Translations under genes and position numbers: made by a program
The notes under the pieces: model-generated
Database searches by the model: none
What the model saw: only the letters and a program-made list of their open reading frames with translations
Told to the model about the DNA's origin: nothing
Assembly (NCBI RefSeq): GCF_963576675.1
Contig: NC_088915.1
Coordinates: forward strand, 34,315,501 to 34,379,500
Origin: Euphorbia lathyris
Taxonomy: Eukaryota > Streptophyta > Magnoliopsida > Malpighiales > Euphorbiaceae
DNA length: 64,000 bases
Direction of reading: 5' to 3'
Shown: in pieces, positions 46,601 to 57,042 of the stretch
Position numbering within the stretch: position 1 is the first letter of the stretch
How the letters are laid out: every line of letters begins with the position of its first letter

Positions 46601-47030
46601 TGTGATAGTGACTACCCAGTTAATGAAGAACAAACAACATTCGAATTGAAAGCATACAGTGATGCTGATTGGGCTCGATGTCAGCAAACTAGGAGGTCTG
46701 TTGGTGGATACTGTATTTTCTTGGGAATTCTTTAATTTCGTGGAAGGTGAAGAAACAGGCTACTGTTAGCAAATCCTCAACAGAATCTGAGTATAGGTCC
46801 ATGGTAACTATGTCTTGTGAAGTTAAGTGGCTGACTTACTTGTTGAAGGATTCAAAATTCACATTCTTAAGCCAATTCCACTCTATTGTGACAACAAATC
46901 AGCAATTCATATTGCCGAGAATCCGATGTTCCATGAAAAAACAAAACATCTTGATATTGATTGTCACATTGTGATGGAGCATTTACAAAACGGTTTATTG
47001 TATACTCCTTTTGTCCCTTCGAAACAGTAG
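43631..47030 (+). pseudogene. Copia pol remnant (PR, INT, RT, RNase H)
   Basis: Continuation of the copia element after the Athila insertion. Protease DWVIDSGGNN; GAG-pre-integrase LWHLCFGHAS; integrase DDFSRSTWTFLL, RTDNGTEFVNS, then the LPTKVLKW and FRCLGY blocks; [37 protein letters not shown], and active site VYIDDILLT; RNase [10 protein letters not shown] and KSSTESEYRSM. At least ten in-frame stops and several frame changes are spread along it (for example 44274, 44560, 45752, 46049, 46138, 46556). Long dead. Confidence 0.9.
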
Positions 47031-47229
47031 TTAGCCGATATTTTTACAAAACCCCTTACCTATAATCAAATGGCTCCAACTTCGTAAAAAATGGGGGTCA
47101 TTAGCACATCGTTTCCTTCTTCGTAATTACTGCAGTTTCTCAATCTACTGGTTTCTAAACAGTATCCTTCACGTGAGGAGGGGGTGTTGGAAATCAACTG
47201 AGAGCTCATCACGTGAGGAGGGAAGGGAG

Positions 47230-47471
47230 TGTTGGAAATATATATATGTGATGCAAAACTGTTGAAGAATTTGTTAGTTAGTTAGAAGATATTTTCTGTT
47301 ATAGCTTAACTGGTTTTTGCTGTTATTCAACCATACAATGTATAAATAGTAAAGTAGTACAAATTATATTTTTTAACGGTTTCACTAGATAAGAAATCTT
47401 GTTTTGTTTCCATTATTTCCTCTCTCGTATTCTTCTCTCCTTCATTAATCAGTAGATCTACTGATTTTACA
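47230..47471 (+). repeat. Copia right LTR
   Basis: 242 bp, TGTTGGAAATATA...TTTTACA, followed by the duplicated gtaat. The purine-rich tract gaggagggaagggag directly precedes it. A second tract plus a short LTR start occurs about 45 bp upstream (see findings). Confidence 0.92.
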
Positions 47472-47476
47472 GTAAT

Positions 47477-47911
47477 GGTAAATGTTCTTTCATCCCCCAC
47501 TTCCAGGCAACACATTTATATGATGGAAAACTTTACAATTCACCCTTTTTCTTTTCAATATCTTTTAAAACTTCCCCACTTTTATTTATATATATAATAT
47601 TTTTCCAAATTAGTTACTCTTAATGTAAAAATTAAGATGCACAACAATTAGTTAAGTAAATACTCCTAAAATATAAAATTATTGGGTATTACAAGACAGG
47701 CAAAAAAGTAATAACTCATATATAATCAGCAGAAAGAAAACAACCAAAATTTGAAGCTTTCCTCATATGAGAAGGAAGGCTCTGTTGGAAACATGAAAAA
47801 CCTCAAAAACGAAGATGGCACTTGCTACTGCTACTGCTACTGTACAAATTTCTCTCCTCTTATGATAATAATATTATTATTATTATTATAGAAAACAAAT
47901 AGAAATTATGA
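47477..47911. other. 3' flank of CRR2-like gene with microsatellites
   Basis: The part near 47911 should hold the 3' UTR of the PPR gene (minus strand). It includes a gctactgctactgctactg run (about 47824) and an ATT/AAT run (47864-47890). Confidence 0.5.
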
Positions 47912-49948
47912 TCACCAATAGTCACCACAAGAACAAACCCCATCATGGAAATGGTGAAAGCGATTGACATCTCTTACCATAATCTCCTTATTAGTGAACT
48001 TTGAAATGAACTTGGTAAAGGAATGACAATCTTCACATAGCCTCAAGTTTTTGGTGATCCGAATGGTTTGCTTATTATTTGTATTCAGAAGCCCAAAGGC
48101 AACTGCTAGTTTTTCACTATGCCCTAAAACAATCCGCTCCTTTTCATCTGCATCAAGATCATACAACACAACTTTGGTTTGAGGCACATAACCTTTCTCC
48201 TTCATCTCTGTTGACAATTCAAATAAGAAAGCGTGAAGCTGTTCGATTTGCGGGTTAACCTCATCAACAGACATGAAGGAGTATATTTTTCTTTTAACTT
48301 CTATCCAACTGCGACCAGATACTTTTTGTAGTCCTCGAGCTTCCAGCAGCCTCTTCACTCTTTTTACCCCATCCCACATCCCAGCTGCTGCATAAATATC
48401 ACAAAGAAGAACATAATTGCCAGCATTTGTAGGCTCAAGCTCAAAAAGCTTTGAGCTTGCCCATTCTGCAAGTTCAACATTACAATGAATCCTACATGCC
48501 CCTAGTAGAGATCCCCATACCTTCGGCCCTGGTTCAATTCGCATATCTGCAATAACTTTAGCTGCTTCCTCTAACCTATTGGCTCGGCCAAGAAGATCAA
48601 CCATACAAGCATAATGCTCCACACTAGGATACAGCCCATACACATTGTGCATCGAGTCAAACAAGAACTTAGCCTCCTTAACAAGTCCGGCATGGCTGCA
48701 AGCTCCCAAAACACTAATAAATGATATAGGACTTGGTGTTATGCCATTACGATTCATGTCTTCAAACACTTGGATTGCTTTTTCCCCTAATCCGTGAATC
48801 CCATAACTCGAAATCAACGAATTCCAAGAAACTACATCTCTCTTCTCCATCTGATCAAAAACCCGTTGCCCCAATTCAAGCTTCCCGCATCTTGCATACA
48901 GTGTAATAAGGGCACTAACAACTGGCAAGATACCATCAAGTCCCCTCCTAAGAATATACCCATGTAACAACCTCCCTTGTTCGAAAGCTGCAAGAGCAGC
49001 ACACGCTTGGAGAACACTAACCATAGTCACAGAATTTGGACTTAAATCTTGGGTCTCAAGCATCATTTCCCTAAAAAGTTCCAATGCCTCAAAAGGCTTT
49101 CCATTTTTTGCATAACAAGCAATTATAGCACTCCAAGAAACTACATTTTTCACTGGCATTTCATTAAAAACACTAGTAGCATATGATACAGAGCCAAACC
49201 TCGCATACATATCCAACAAAGTAGTCATAATATGAACGAGTCCTTCATACCCGTGACGCAAAATTTGAGCATGTATCTCCTTCCCCTTGGTTAGCAGTGA
49301 CACCGAACAATCCGATGCAACACAGGCTTTAAGTGCATAAGTATATGTGAACCTATCAGAGGGAATTCCAATAGAATTCATCTTACGGTACAAACAAAGC
49401 ACTTCCTCTCCATGGCCGGCCAAAGTAAGTGCACGAAACAGAGCGTTATAGACAAAAATAGTTCTGCTGTGAGTTTTATCAAACACTTGGCGTGCATCAT
49501 CAGTTGAGCCAAAATACGAATAAACATTTATAAGTTTGGTGGCCAAGAAAGGATCTTGATCAAAGCCGTTAGCGAGAAGATGGCGGTGAACAAATTGAGC
49601 ATCAAGGAAAGAGTTTTTGTGGGTACAGGAGAGAAGTAGAAGCTCATACGTATGTTGGGTTGGTTCAGACTCGTTAGAAAGGAGATTAAGAGCTTGTTTA
49701 AGATTACCTTGTTTACAGAGAGATTGAATTAGCTGGTTATTGTTGGTCGTAGAGATAGTGGAGGAGAAATTGGGGTTTAAGTTTACGAAGCAAATCGGAG
49801 GTTTTGGAGAGGAACGAGACAATTGAATAGGATGGGAAGGTAGTTGAGCGGGGGAATGAGGAGACTGGAATGCCCACATTTTTCGAAGAGACGGGACTGG
49901 TCTGGTCTCAGCCCTGTTTCTCAAAGATTTGAGCTTCAACTTCAACAA
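47912..49948 (-). CDS. CRR2: PPR-DYW protein, CRR2-like, 678 aa
   Basis: Intronless minus-strand gene. N-terminal about 65 residues are basic and Ser/Pro-rich with no acidic run, like a plastid transit peptide; Met24 (49879, MWAFQSPHS) is an alternative and perhaps better start. About a dozen PLS-type PPR repeats follow (for example DQDPFLATKLINVYS, TIFVYNALFRALTLAG, NVVSWSAIIACYAKNG, DVVSWNSLISSYG). Then the E/E+ region ([15 protein letters not shown]) and a full DYW domain: HSEKLAVAFGL holds HxE, RLCEDCH holds CxxC, and it ends CSCGDYW. I recognise strong similarity to Arabidopsis CRR2 (At3g46790), needed for rps7-ndhB intergenic RNA cleavage in chloroplasts. Orthology is likely but unverified. 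The old copia element ends 440 bp past its stop. Confidence 0.93.
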   Translation of the reverse strand: MLKLKLKSLRNRAETRPVPSLRKMWAFQSPHSPAQLPSHPIQLSRSSPKPPICFVNLNPNFSSTISTTNNNQLIQSLCKQGNLKQALNLLSNESEPTQHTYELLLLSCTHKNSFLDAQFVHRHLLANGFDQDPFLATKLINVYSYFGSTDDARQVFDKTHSRTIFVYNALFRALTLAGHGEEVLCLYRKMNSIGIPSDRFTYTYALKACVASDCSVSLLTKGKEIHAQILRHGYEGLVHIMTTLLDMYARFGSVSYATSVFNEMPVKNVVSWSAIIACYAKNGKPFEALELFREMMLETQDLSPNSVTMVSVLQACAALAAFEQGRLLHGYILRRGLDGILPVVSALITLYARCGKLELGQRVFDQMEKRDVVSWNSLISSYGIHGLGEKAIQVFEDMNRNGITPSPISFISVLGACSHAGLVKEAKFLFDSMHNVYGLYPSVEHYACMVDLLGRANRLEEAAKVIADMRIEPGPKVWGSLLGACRIHCNVELAEWASSKLFELEPTNAGNYVLLCDIYAAAGMWDGVKRVKRLLEARGLQKVSGRSWIEVKRKIYSFMSVDEVNPQIEQLHAFLFELSTEMKEKGYVPQTKVVLYDLDADEKERIVLGHSEKLAVAFGLLNTNNKQTIRITKNLRLCEDCHSFTKFISKFTNKEIMVRDVNRFHHFHDGVCSCGDYW

Positions 49949-51935
49949 ACACCATGTTTATACCAAAATATCAAAATTGTCAGCTTCGATTGAATCTAGA
50001 TATAAATTATTAATTTATTCATATGATTTCCTAGCTTACTTCTATTTCCTTAATTTTAACCGAGTTGTGTCTAAAATTCCAATTTGTTTTGGTTTTGGTT
50101 TTCTAATTAGAATTGGACCTTAAGAGTAATTTTCTTTTTAATGTTGTTACAATGGCATAACTTTTTTCTATTTCCACCTCCTAAGCACGTATCAAACCAT
50201 AACCAAATAAAATGAAGATTATCTATTTTTGGAGATGTCACTCAACCTTTTCACCCAACTTAGAAATTCTAATACTAGTAGATCTAGTCCCCCAAAGCCA
50301 AGACGGCTAAAGAATATTTATGTTTTGAGATGTAAAGTAATATTAGTTTAATAACAAAATGTCTTAATATTGTTTTTAGGTGTACTTACTTATGTTTGGT
50401 ATTTTTTTTTCTATTTAGATGTTATTTTATGTTATAGAGTCCGCACAGTGATCCAATTTCTTGGAACTGATGTAGGATCTGTAATTGGAAATCTACCGAA
50501 GATGTTATTTTATGTTATGATTGGTATTCTTTAATATTTTTAGTTTTCATAATTTATTGTGTATATATTAATTGTATATTTTTTATAAATTAAATATTTA
50601 ATTAGTAATTACACACATTTTATTTATTAAATACGTACAGATTGACAAAAATATATCAAAACAAACTAAATAATATGTTTGTGGAAAGAAAGTGAAGTAG
50701 TAGATTAAAGAAACAATGGACAAGTAGAAAGGTAAAAAGATTTCTCTAATTTTTTATTTTCTAGTGTATTAAGCTTTGATTTTTTATTTGGACATATTGA
50801 AACCCTAATATTTTATTTTCTATCACATTAAATTCTTGCTTATCAAATTGGTGTAAATATCTAATACAGTTAAAAAAGTATTATTAATTTTATCTGTATT
50901 TAAAATTATACACAGTTTGACTTAAAGTTTTTACAGTTTTTTTTATATAGCCACATTATATATATATTAAAAACTGTTTCAAATTATTAAAATTAAAAAC
51001 TTATAATGCTTTCACACACTCTATTAATCAAGTTTATATTCAAAACTAACTTTTATGATTATTAAGGATTTAATGTTACAGAAAATAAAAGATTAAAAGT
51101 TTAAAATGTCAAAATAACAAATAAAAAATTAAGAGCTTAATAAACTAAAAAATGAGAGACTACTAGGTTGGGTTTTTGGAGATACCTAACAAACACAAAT
51201 TGTAATTCCTTTGAAATATGTTTAGAGAATTACACTCTTTTTATCCACGTTTTTTAAAAGTATCAATTTTTCATTTTTTCTATGAGAAAAATCTTTTATT
51301 AATTATTTAGGCTTGTAACATTAAAAATAATAATAAAAAAATATTTCCATTTATTGAATGAGAACTTCTACGATGGACGAGGTACAATAGGTCCAACCAA
51401 TAAAAAAAAGGAAATTATCCTATCTCATTAGAAGATGATTGGTAATGGAAAATAAAGTGTATAATTGTCATGTTTCTATAGGAAAAATTTCTCCTATTGA
51501 AGATCAAAATACCAAAAATATTTTTTGAAACAGAGAAAGAAGAAAAAAATCCTCTTGAAAGATATGCTAACCTTATATCCAATTAGACAAAGCTTGTCCA
51601 ATAAAAATCCAAGTTATCATCTACTACATAATTGCCTTACAAATTTCTCCAAGATTGTAGGATCCCTTTGTTCTCACTGCATTTGTGAATCTAATTTCTG
51701 AGTTTTATCTCCCAAGAGATAAGCACATTACATACAAACCAATCGAAATGTTCCATTGAAGCTGAAGCAACAATAAAACAGTCATTTTTATCAAAAAAAA
51801 AAACAATAAAACAGTCATTTATATCACCCAAATATAAATGAAAAAACAATTGCTCCATTTTGCATTTCTCTAATTCTGTCACACACTTGATACTATACAA
51901 CAGGCGAACGCAGTGAGAGTCAGTCACCAACTCCA
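49949..51935. other. AT-rich intergenic region
   Basis: About 2 kb between the CRR2-like start and the RPB7 stop. It holds the CRR2 promoter near 49949 and the RPB7 3' UTR near 51935. The middle (50400-51300) is very AT-rich with homopolymers. No ORF or bounded transposon recognised. Confidence 0.5.
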
Positions 51936-54900
51936 CTAAGCAGTTGCAGGATCATTAATCACACCCAGGAAATCATCCTTTATCGTACCAATGCAAAACT
52001 GCCCTCCAAACAACACAAGAAACAAGCTCGATATTAGATGAGCAACACAAGGAGCATCCAAACCCACACACATCAATGAATAAAAATGAAAGTTACTGCA
52101 ACTCTGCATAATATAGAGTAAACTTTTTCATGTTGGTGCGCTTCATGCCTACTTAGCAATAATGTTGTTACGAGAAAATAACTGAAAGTGGAAGAAAAAC
52201 TGATGCTATAATAGTGCCTACCTACTTGCTCTTCGCATAAAAACACCACAACCATTGATATGTGTTACCACCGAGGTAATCCATAGATGTAAGCACACGC
52301 TTAGCAACTGACAAATAATTGTGTTCTTTCTTTAACTCATGTGTTAGCACCAAGGTGATCCATAGATGTAGGCACACACTTAGCAAATGACAAATAATTG
52401 TGTTCTTTCTTTACCTCTATTATGTGTTCATGTGTATGTGCAATATAATTATTTTGCTAACTGCTCATACTGAATACAAATCCTAAAATTCCAATCCTGG
52501 AAATGGGAATTGACATTTAAGGCTGAAAAGATAAAAGAGTTCAAAATATATCAAGAAATAAACAAGAGCTTTGTGCACATACAATTTCTGTGGCATCAAC
52601 TCGAGTCCCTATTATCTTCAATCGCACTTCACTGTCTTTTTGAATTTTGACCTGAAAGAGTACAAAATAGTAATGATGAAAATAAATTTATCAGGTACAA
52701 ACAAAAACTGGTTCTCATTAATAATATGCAAGATGCAATACATACTGATCCATCTGAAGTTGTATAGTTTGGCATATCTCCAGACTGGAATTCCATGTCA
52801 TCTGGTATTAACTGAAACAAGAAATGAAACAAGAGTGGAAAACATGGAGACATCAGTCAATGTAAGTGCATATATTGCACAAGGGACAGTAGCTAAGCTC
52901 ATAAACTCAGAAAATGAGTGGACTATAAACGAGACAAACAAGACAAAGCTTATATAATGCTCAAAATTTAGAATTATGCACTTAATATGCAGCACCAACA
53001 AAGAAAGAATACAATAAGCATCAGAATAAAAACTGCTACATTCAGATAAGAACTAATTTTTCCTTCCAATATCCATTTTCCTCAGAACAAAACAAAGTTT
53101 AAAATATCCACTTTCTCTAACGAAATTCTGCATATCCGTGAAGAAAAAGAAAATATAAACATCCAAACAGCTGTGAGAAAATCAGAGCACTGAGGAATCT
53201 ATGCAGCAACACATTCTTTCTTAATTGCTGAACTAATAAATAATTCTAGATGGCTAAGGTATCAGCACAAAAACAAAATCCTTTTGCTCTTTCAAAATTT
53301 TCTTCCAAATAACGAACATTATAACTGGTCCTTATATAAAAGAAGTGATAGCTTCAATATCCTTGTGGTCAAACAATAGCATTATACACATGTAAAACAT
53401 TACTCCCTCCGTCCCATTATATAAGTCATAGTTTTAAAAAGCGAAAAGCGAGTCAAGGCGACAAGGGCAAAATATCGCCTTGAGGCGAGGCGGAGGCCAC
53501 AGGGAGTTTTACGATTCTGTGAAGTATGTGATTTTGTCTTTATAATTGGGGTTGTGCTTTGCAATTATGCCACAGGGAGTTTTGCTGAGACGCAGCATGG
53601 AGAAGTTACATTTCCGGAGATCAGCACTACCATTTTAGAGAAAATTTGCCAGTATTTTTACTGGTCTCTTCAGTATGCCAAGTTATGTTCTATTCCTTCC
53701 CTTGTTCATATTTTTTTGCTATTTGCTTGTGCTATGCTATGCTCCAATTATGTGTTTTTGTTAATTGGGAACTCAATTCAAGTTTCTTTACATACAAGTT
53801 TGAGTTCAATAAATATTGCATCTCAAATTTGGGTTTTGATTTCGAACAGTCATAAAGCTGAACTAAATTGGGGTGGACGGCAAGTAGTTTGTGGTTGTTT
53901 TTAGAAGGCTTAAGGAATTAACTTCATTTGATATTTATGTTTAATTGCTGTGTTTTTGTTGAATTTGGGTGTTTGCACTTCTGATGTTTATGTTATGCTT
54001 TGTTACTCTATCTATTTATAACATAGTTGTTAAATCGAGATACGACTCGTGACTCGAAATCTCATTTTGTGAATCGAGACTCGTGAGTCTAAAAATGAAA
54101 TTTTAATATCCAAAATATTAAAAAAAAAAATATTAACCATATTAAATATGAGTCTAAAAATGAAATTTTAATATCCAAATATAAATTATATCAAGTTATC
54201 ATCTAAATACTTAAATTCAAATTCAAATTTAATTCAATCCTAATAAAATTCAAATTCAAATTTATTCCTTTTATCTTTTATGTTTAACGTACAGTACAGA
54301 TAAATTTCATAACTTCTATAGGCTTAGAAGGGCCTGCCTGTAGGATTTCTTCTCACCATCAATGACTATGAGTCATCACTTAATAAGCATACAACATTAA
54401 TATCATTTATTCCACTAAATGGATGTTTCAAAATCCATTTTCCTTTCCTTGCCTAACTTATTTGAAACAACTGTACATTCATAAATTATTTCATAACTCC
54501 TGAAGTGAAGTCTCATCCGTAGATTTTGTCAATTTAAAAGCCAGAAAAAAGAATTATTCTAAAATTTTTGAACTGACTGTATGTCACTGTTGGTTGGTTA
54601 ACTTTAAATTAGAAAGTAGTAAATTACAAAACAACTAAGGGATATAATGGTCAATTGCCAAGAAAAAAGAAATCTAAACAGTCTCTTTCTTCAAAGGCAT
54701 AACCAGCCATGGCAGATCCTAGTGAAGGATGGGGCTTTCCGGCGGACCCGGAGGGTCGGCCGACCCTCCCCACCCCCTCTGGCTCCGCCCCTGTCTGTAA
54801 GTTTTTTTTTTTTTTTAAGCAGTGCCATGACTCGACCGTACGATTCGGCCGAGTCATAGCCGATTCAGGAAGGTTTCGAGTCAGACCATAGAGTCGAATC

Positions 54901-56589
54901 GAAATCCTCCTGGATCGTATTGACTTGTACGAGTCGACTCGCGACTCGTACAAGTCTAATAATTATGATTTATAATTTATGGTACTATGAAAGCAAAAGA
55001 TTGAGATTTATAATTAGGCATTCACTAAATTGTTCATCTCTAAATATCTGGTTTCTTGGATTTTTACTTTTTTCTTAAATATCGCTTTTAATATAGAAGA
55101 AAATGACAATTTAAATTCCACTCTTGTAATATCCCCTCTTAAATATGGCTTTTTATGGAAGGTGGTGGGGTGATCGCCTCTCGCCTGAGCCGACAGAGGC
55201 GATCCTTTTCAAACTATGATATAAGTAGTTTTAGAAAGTGAATATTTTTCCCAAGAATTTCTAGTTTGGTTTTTCGGTCTAAGCATTGAATTTTTGTCTG
55301 GGTTTTCAATGTATCTATGTGTTTTTTAACATTCCAAGGCGTATTCGCCAACCATTACAAGAGCGAGAATTTTTTTTAAGTTGACCAATGTAAAAATCAC
55401 TAATTTGACTCTATGTTAATTGTATTTCTTAATTTGTGTGAAACACTCTGGAGTGGGAGGGAGTATTTCTTAAGTAATTCATTCATATCTCCATAAAGAA
55501 ACCAAAGACCCAAAAAGCAAAAGGAATTGAGAGCGAGAAAAAGAAGAAGCAGTCTTCTATTTCCCCCTTTTTTTTAAAGGCGAGCAAAAGAGCTGATAAT
55601 ACTACAAGAAAAACCTTTCAAGTAAATGCGAAACTTACATGGTTAGAAACAAAAATTTGTACTGGCCCAGCTTCAGCAAAGAATCCCATCTGCCAAGATT
55701 GTGATTAAAATTATGAACTGCAGATAGTGAAAAGGCCCACAGCTATAATTTCATAAGTTATCCAAGAGATACCTTGTTCACCATGGTAACAACAGCTTCC
55801 AAAATCTCTCCCTTAAATGGTCGGAACACAACACATTGATACTTCACTGGAAACGTGACAAAACCAGTTCCATCTCGGATCAACCCTTTCCCAACATTCT
55901 CTATGCCGGTTATGGCTATCACAAACCCATGCCGACCACTGCAGAAATGCTGAAAACATGTAATTATGTTTGCCCGCAAAATAATCCATCATGCCATCAT
56001 CAATTAAATAACTCATAATCCATAAAATCAGAGTAGCACTAATCTTTGTGCTTCACATTATTACGTCTCCATTTGAAGTAGCAATAATCAAACAGTAGAG
56101 AGATTCATCCAAAAAGAAATCTACTATTGAGAATTGAAACAAATCATAACTATGTGACAGCCTCTTTTTTTTAAAAATTCTACCAAGGACCTAAAATACT
56201 AACTCCTTGTCAGTGTTATGGGACAACATAATATGCAAATTGGGCTTTCTCTAGTTATTGACACCAAGCAAAAGAAAAACCTAATAACTCAAAATTAGTG
56301 TGTTTCCTTGATTCGTACAATCATAAGCTTAAATGAAAGGTTAACAAATCATTGCAATGTTAAACTCAGCTTCCGGTCTTAACATCAAAGAGAAACCCTA
56401 ATTTCAGGAGATGGATTACATTAATTGATGAAAATCCTATATCAATGAATACTGCAGTAGACAATAATCTAACCTGCAAGTACCCTCAACATCTTTCATA
56501 AGTTTGGAAACAAGATTCTCGCGGAGATTGCGGCCGAAGTAGCGAGGATGCAATTGCATATTCCTCTCCAATACTATGTGGAAAAACAT
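51936..56589 (-). CDS. NRPB7: RNA polymerase II subunit RPB7, 176 aa
   Basis: Minus-strand exons: 56589-56474, 55938-55773, 55689-55639, 52811-52746, 52651-52583, 51998-51936, 531 nt, in frame. The 176-aa length equals the known plant protein. It starts MFFHIVLERNMQLHPRYFG and has GKGLIRDGTGFVTFPVKYQ (tip of the N-terminal RNP-like domain), FFAEAGPVQIFVSNHLIPDD (start of the S1/OB domain), VRLKIIGTRVDA and end TIKDDFLGVINDPATA. With RPB4 it forms the stalk of Pol II that binds nascent RNA. Intron 3 (52812-55638, 2.8 kb) is swollen by nested transposons; intron 5 (51999-52582) has a tandem duplication. No coding defect is seen. Confidence 0.97.
52261..52419. repeat. Tandem duplication in RPB7 intron 5
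   Basis: Two copies of about 79 bp (52261-52339, 52340-52419), beginning tgtgttaccacc and tgtgttagcacc and ending with the shared run attgtgttctttcttta. They differ at a handful of sites. Confidence 0.9.
53576..53681 (+). pseudogene. Captured Elongin C exon
   Basis: After an acceptor-like ccacag, the frame reads SFAETQHGEVTFPEISTTIL, then EKICQYFYWSLQYA, then a donor-like gttatg. This is a central exon of plant Elongin C (Skp1/BTB fold), the adaptor of cullin-based ubiquitin ligases and elongin complexes. Both splice-site contexts and intron-like flanks are retained, so it was taken from genomic DNA, not cDNA. No other Elongin C exon is seen nearby. It is plus strand, opposite to RPB7. It is a gene fragment, not a working gene. 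Confidence 0.83.
54022..54967. mobile_element. Second hAT-like element nested in the first
   Basis: Starts CATAGTTGTTAAATCGAG and ends ...CTAATAATTATG (inverse CATAATTATTAG), flanked by atttataa on both sides (54014-54021, 54968-54975). The subterminal parts repeat actcgtgactcg / gagtcgactcgcgactcg. It includes a GC-rich patch with a poly-T run at 54718-54818 whose end ggctccgcccctg resembles another hAT MITE terminus. Confidence 0.75.
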
Positions 56590-57034
56590 CTTCCTTGCCT
56601 TTCCCTTTGTCCCTCTGCAATTCAGTTTTCCCTCTCTTCTCCTTTTTTCTGATTAGAATTCGAAATTAATACAAGAGAAGGCGGCCATTAATTAGGTTGA
56701 GCCTCCTTTCTAAAAGGAAGATCCAGCCTTGAGCCTCCTTTCTTTCTCTATTTGCTTCTCAAGATCAAGCTTTGCTTCTGCCGATTGGAATAGGTGGTAC
56801 AAGGGGCAAGAAGAGCGAAGGAAATAAGATATATTGGTTCAGCTGCTCTGTCGATCTATCTTCCTCAAGGCTAAGGCTGTCGATCGAACACTCAATGGCT
56901 GCCGACCGAAGGGTTTGGACAAATAGTGCCTGCGGTGGTTTTGTGAGTCGTGGGTGGGTGTTGTGTGTGTAAGAACAAATATTAGAAGAAGAGTGGGTGG
57001 CTGGCTGGGGATTTGTAGTTTGGTTTAGATAGGG
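56590..57034 (-). promoter_or_regulatory. RPB7 upstream region
   Basis: Upstream of the RPB7 start on the minus strand, so promoter and 5' UTR. It contains a near-duplication of gagcctcctttct (56698, 56733). ORFs here are short and lack family features. Confidence 0.45.
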
Positions 57035-57042
57035 GTTTTTGA

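Larger units (their letters stand above)
29062..47471 (+). mobile_element. Copia LTR retrotransposon, split by Athila insertion
   Basis: LTRs of about 241 bp begin TGTTGGAAATATA and end ctactgattttaca. The 5-bp duplication gtaat flanks it (29057-29061, 47472-47476). After the left LTR, tagtatcagagctttgtt resembles the initiator-Met tRNA primer site. Gene order is gag-PR-INT-RT-RNase H, i.e. copia. The two LTRs differ at roughly 7% of positions by eye and the coding region has many stops, so it is old. The Athila-type element sits between gag and protease. Net length without that insert is about 5.2 kb. Confidence 0.94.
53427..55218. mobile_element. hAT-like nonautonomous element with captured exon
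   Basis: Ends CATAGTTTTAAAAAGCG and the inverse CATAGTTTGAAAAGG, with identical 8-bp duplications atataagt (53419-53426, 55219-55226), as hAT elements make. No transposase. The interior carries an Elongin C exon with intron flanks (53576-53681) and a second element of the same terminal type (54022-54967). GC-rich ends (gtcaaggcgacaaggg, ctcgcctgagccgac) sit just inside the TIRs. Confidence 0.85.
53403..55463. mobile_element. Stowaway-type MITE, split by hAT insertion
   Basis: Starts ctccctccgtcccattat and ends agtgggagggag, flanked by TA on both sides (53401-53402, 55464-55465). This is the Stowaway/mariner signature. Without the 1.8-kb insert it would be about 260 bp. It lies in RPB7 intron 3. 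Confidence 0.82.
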
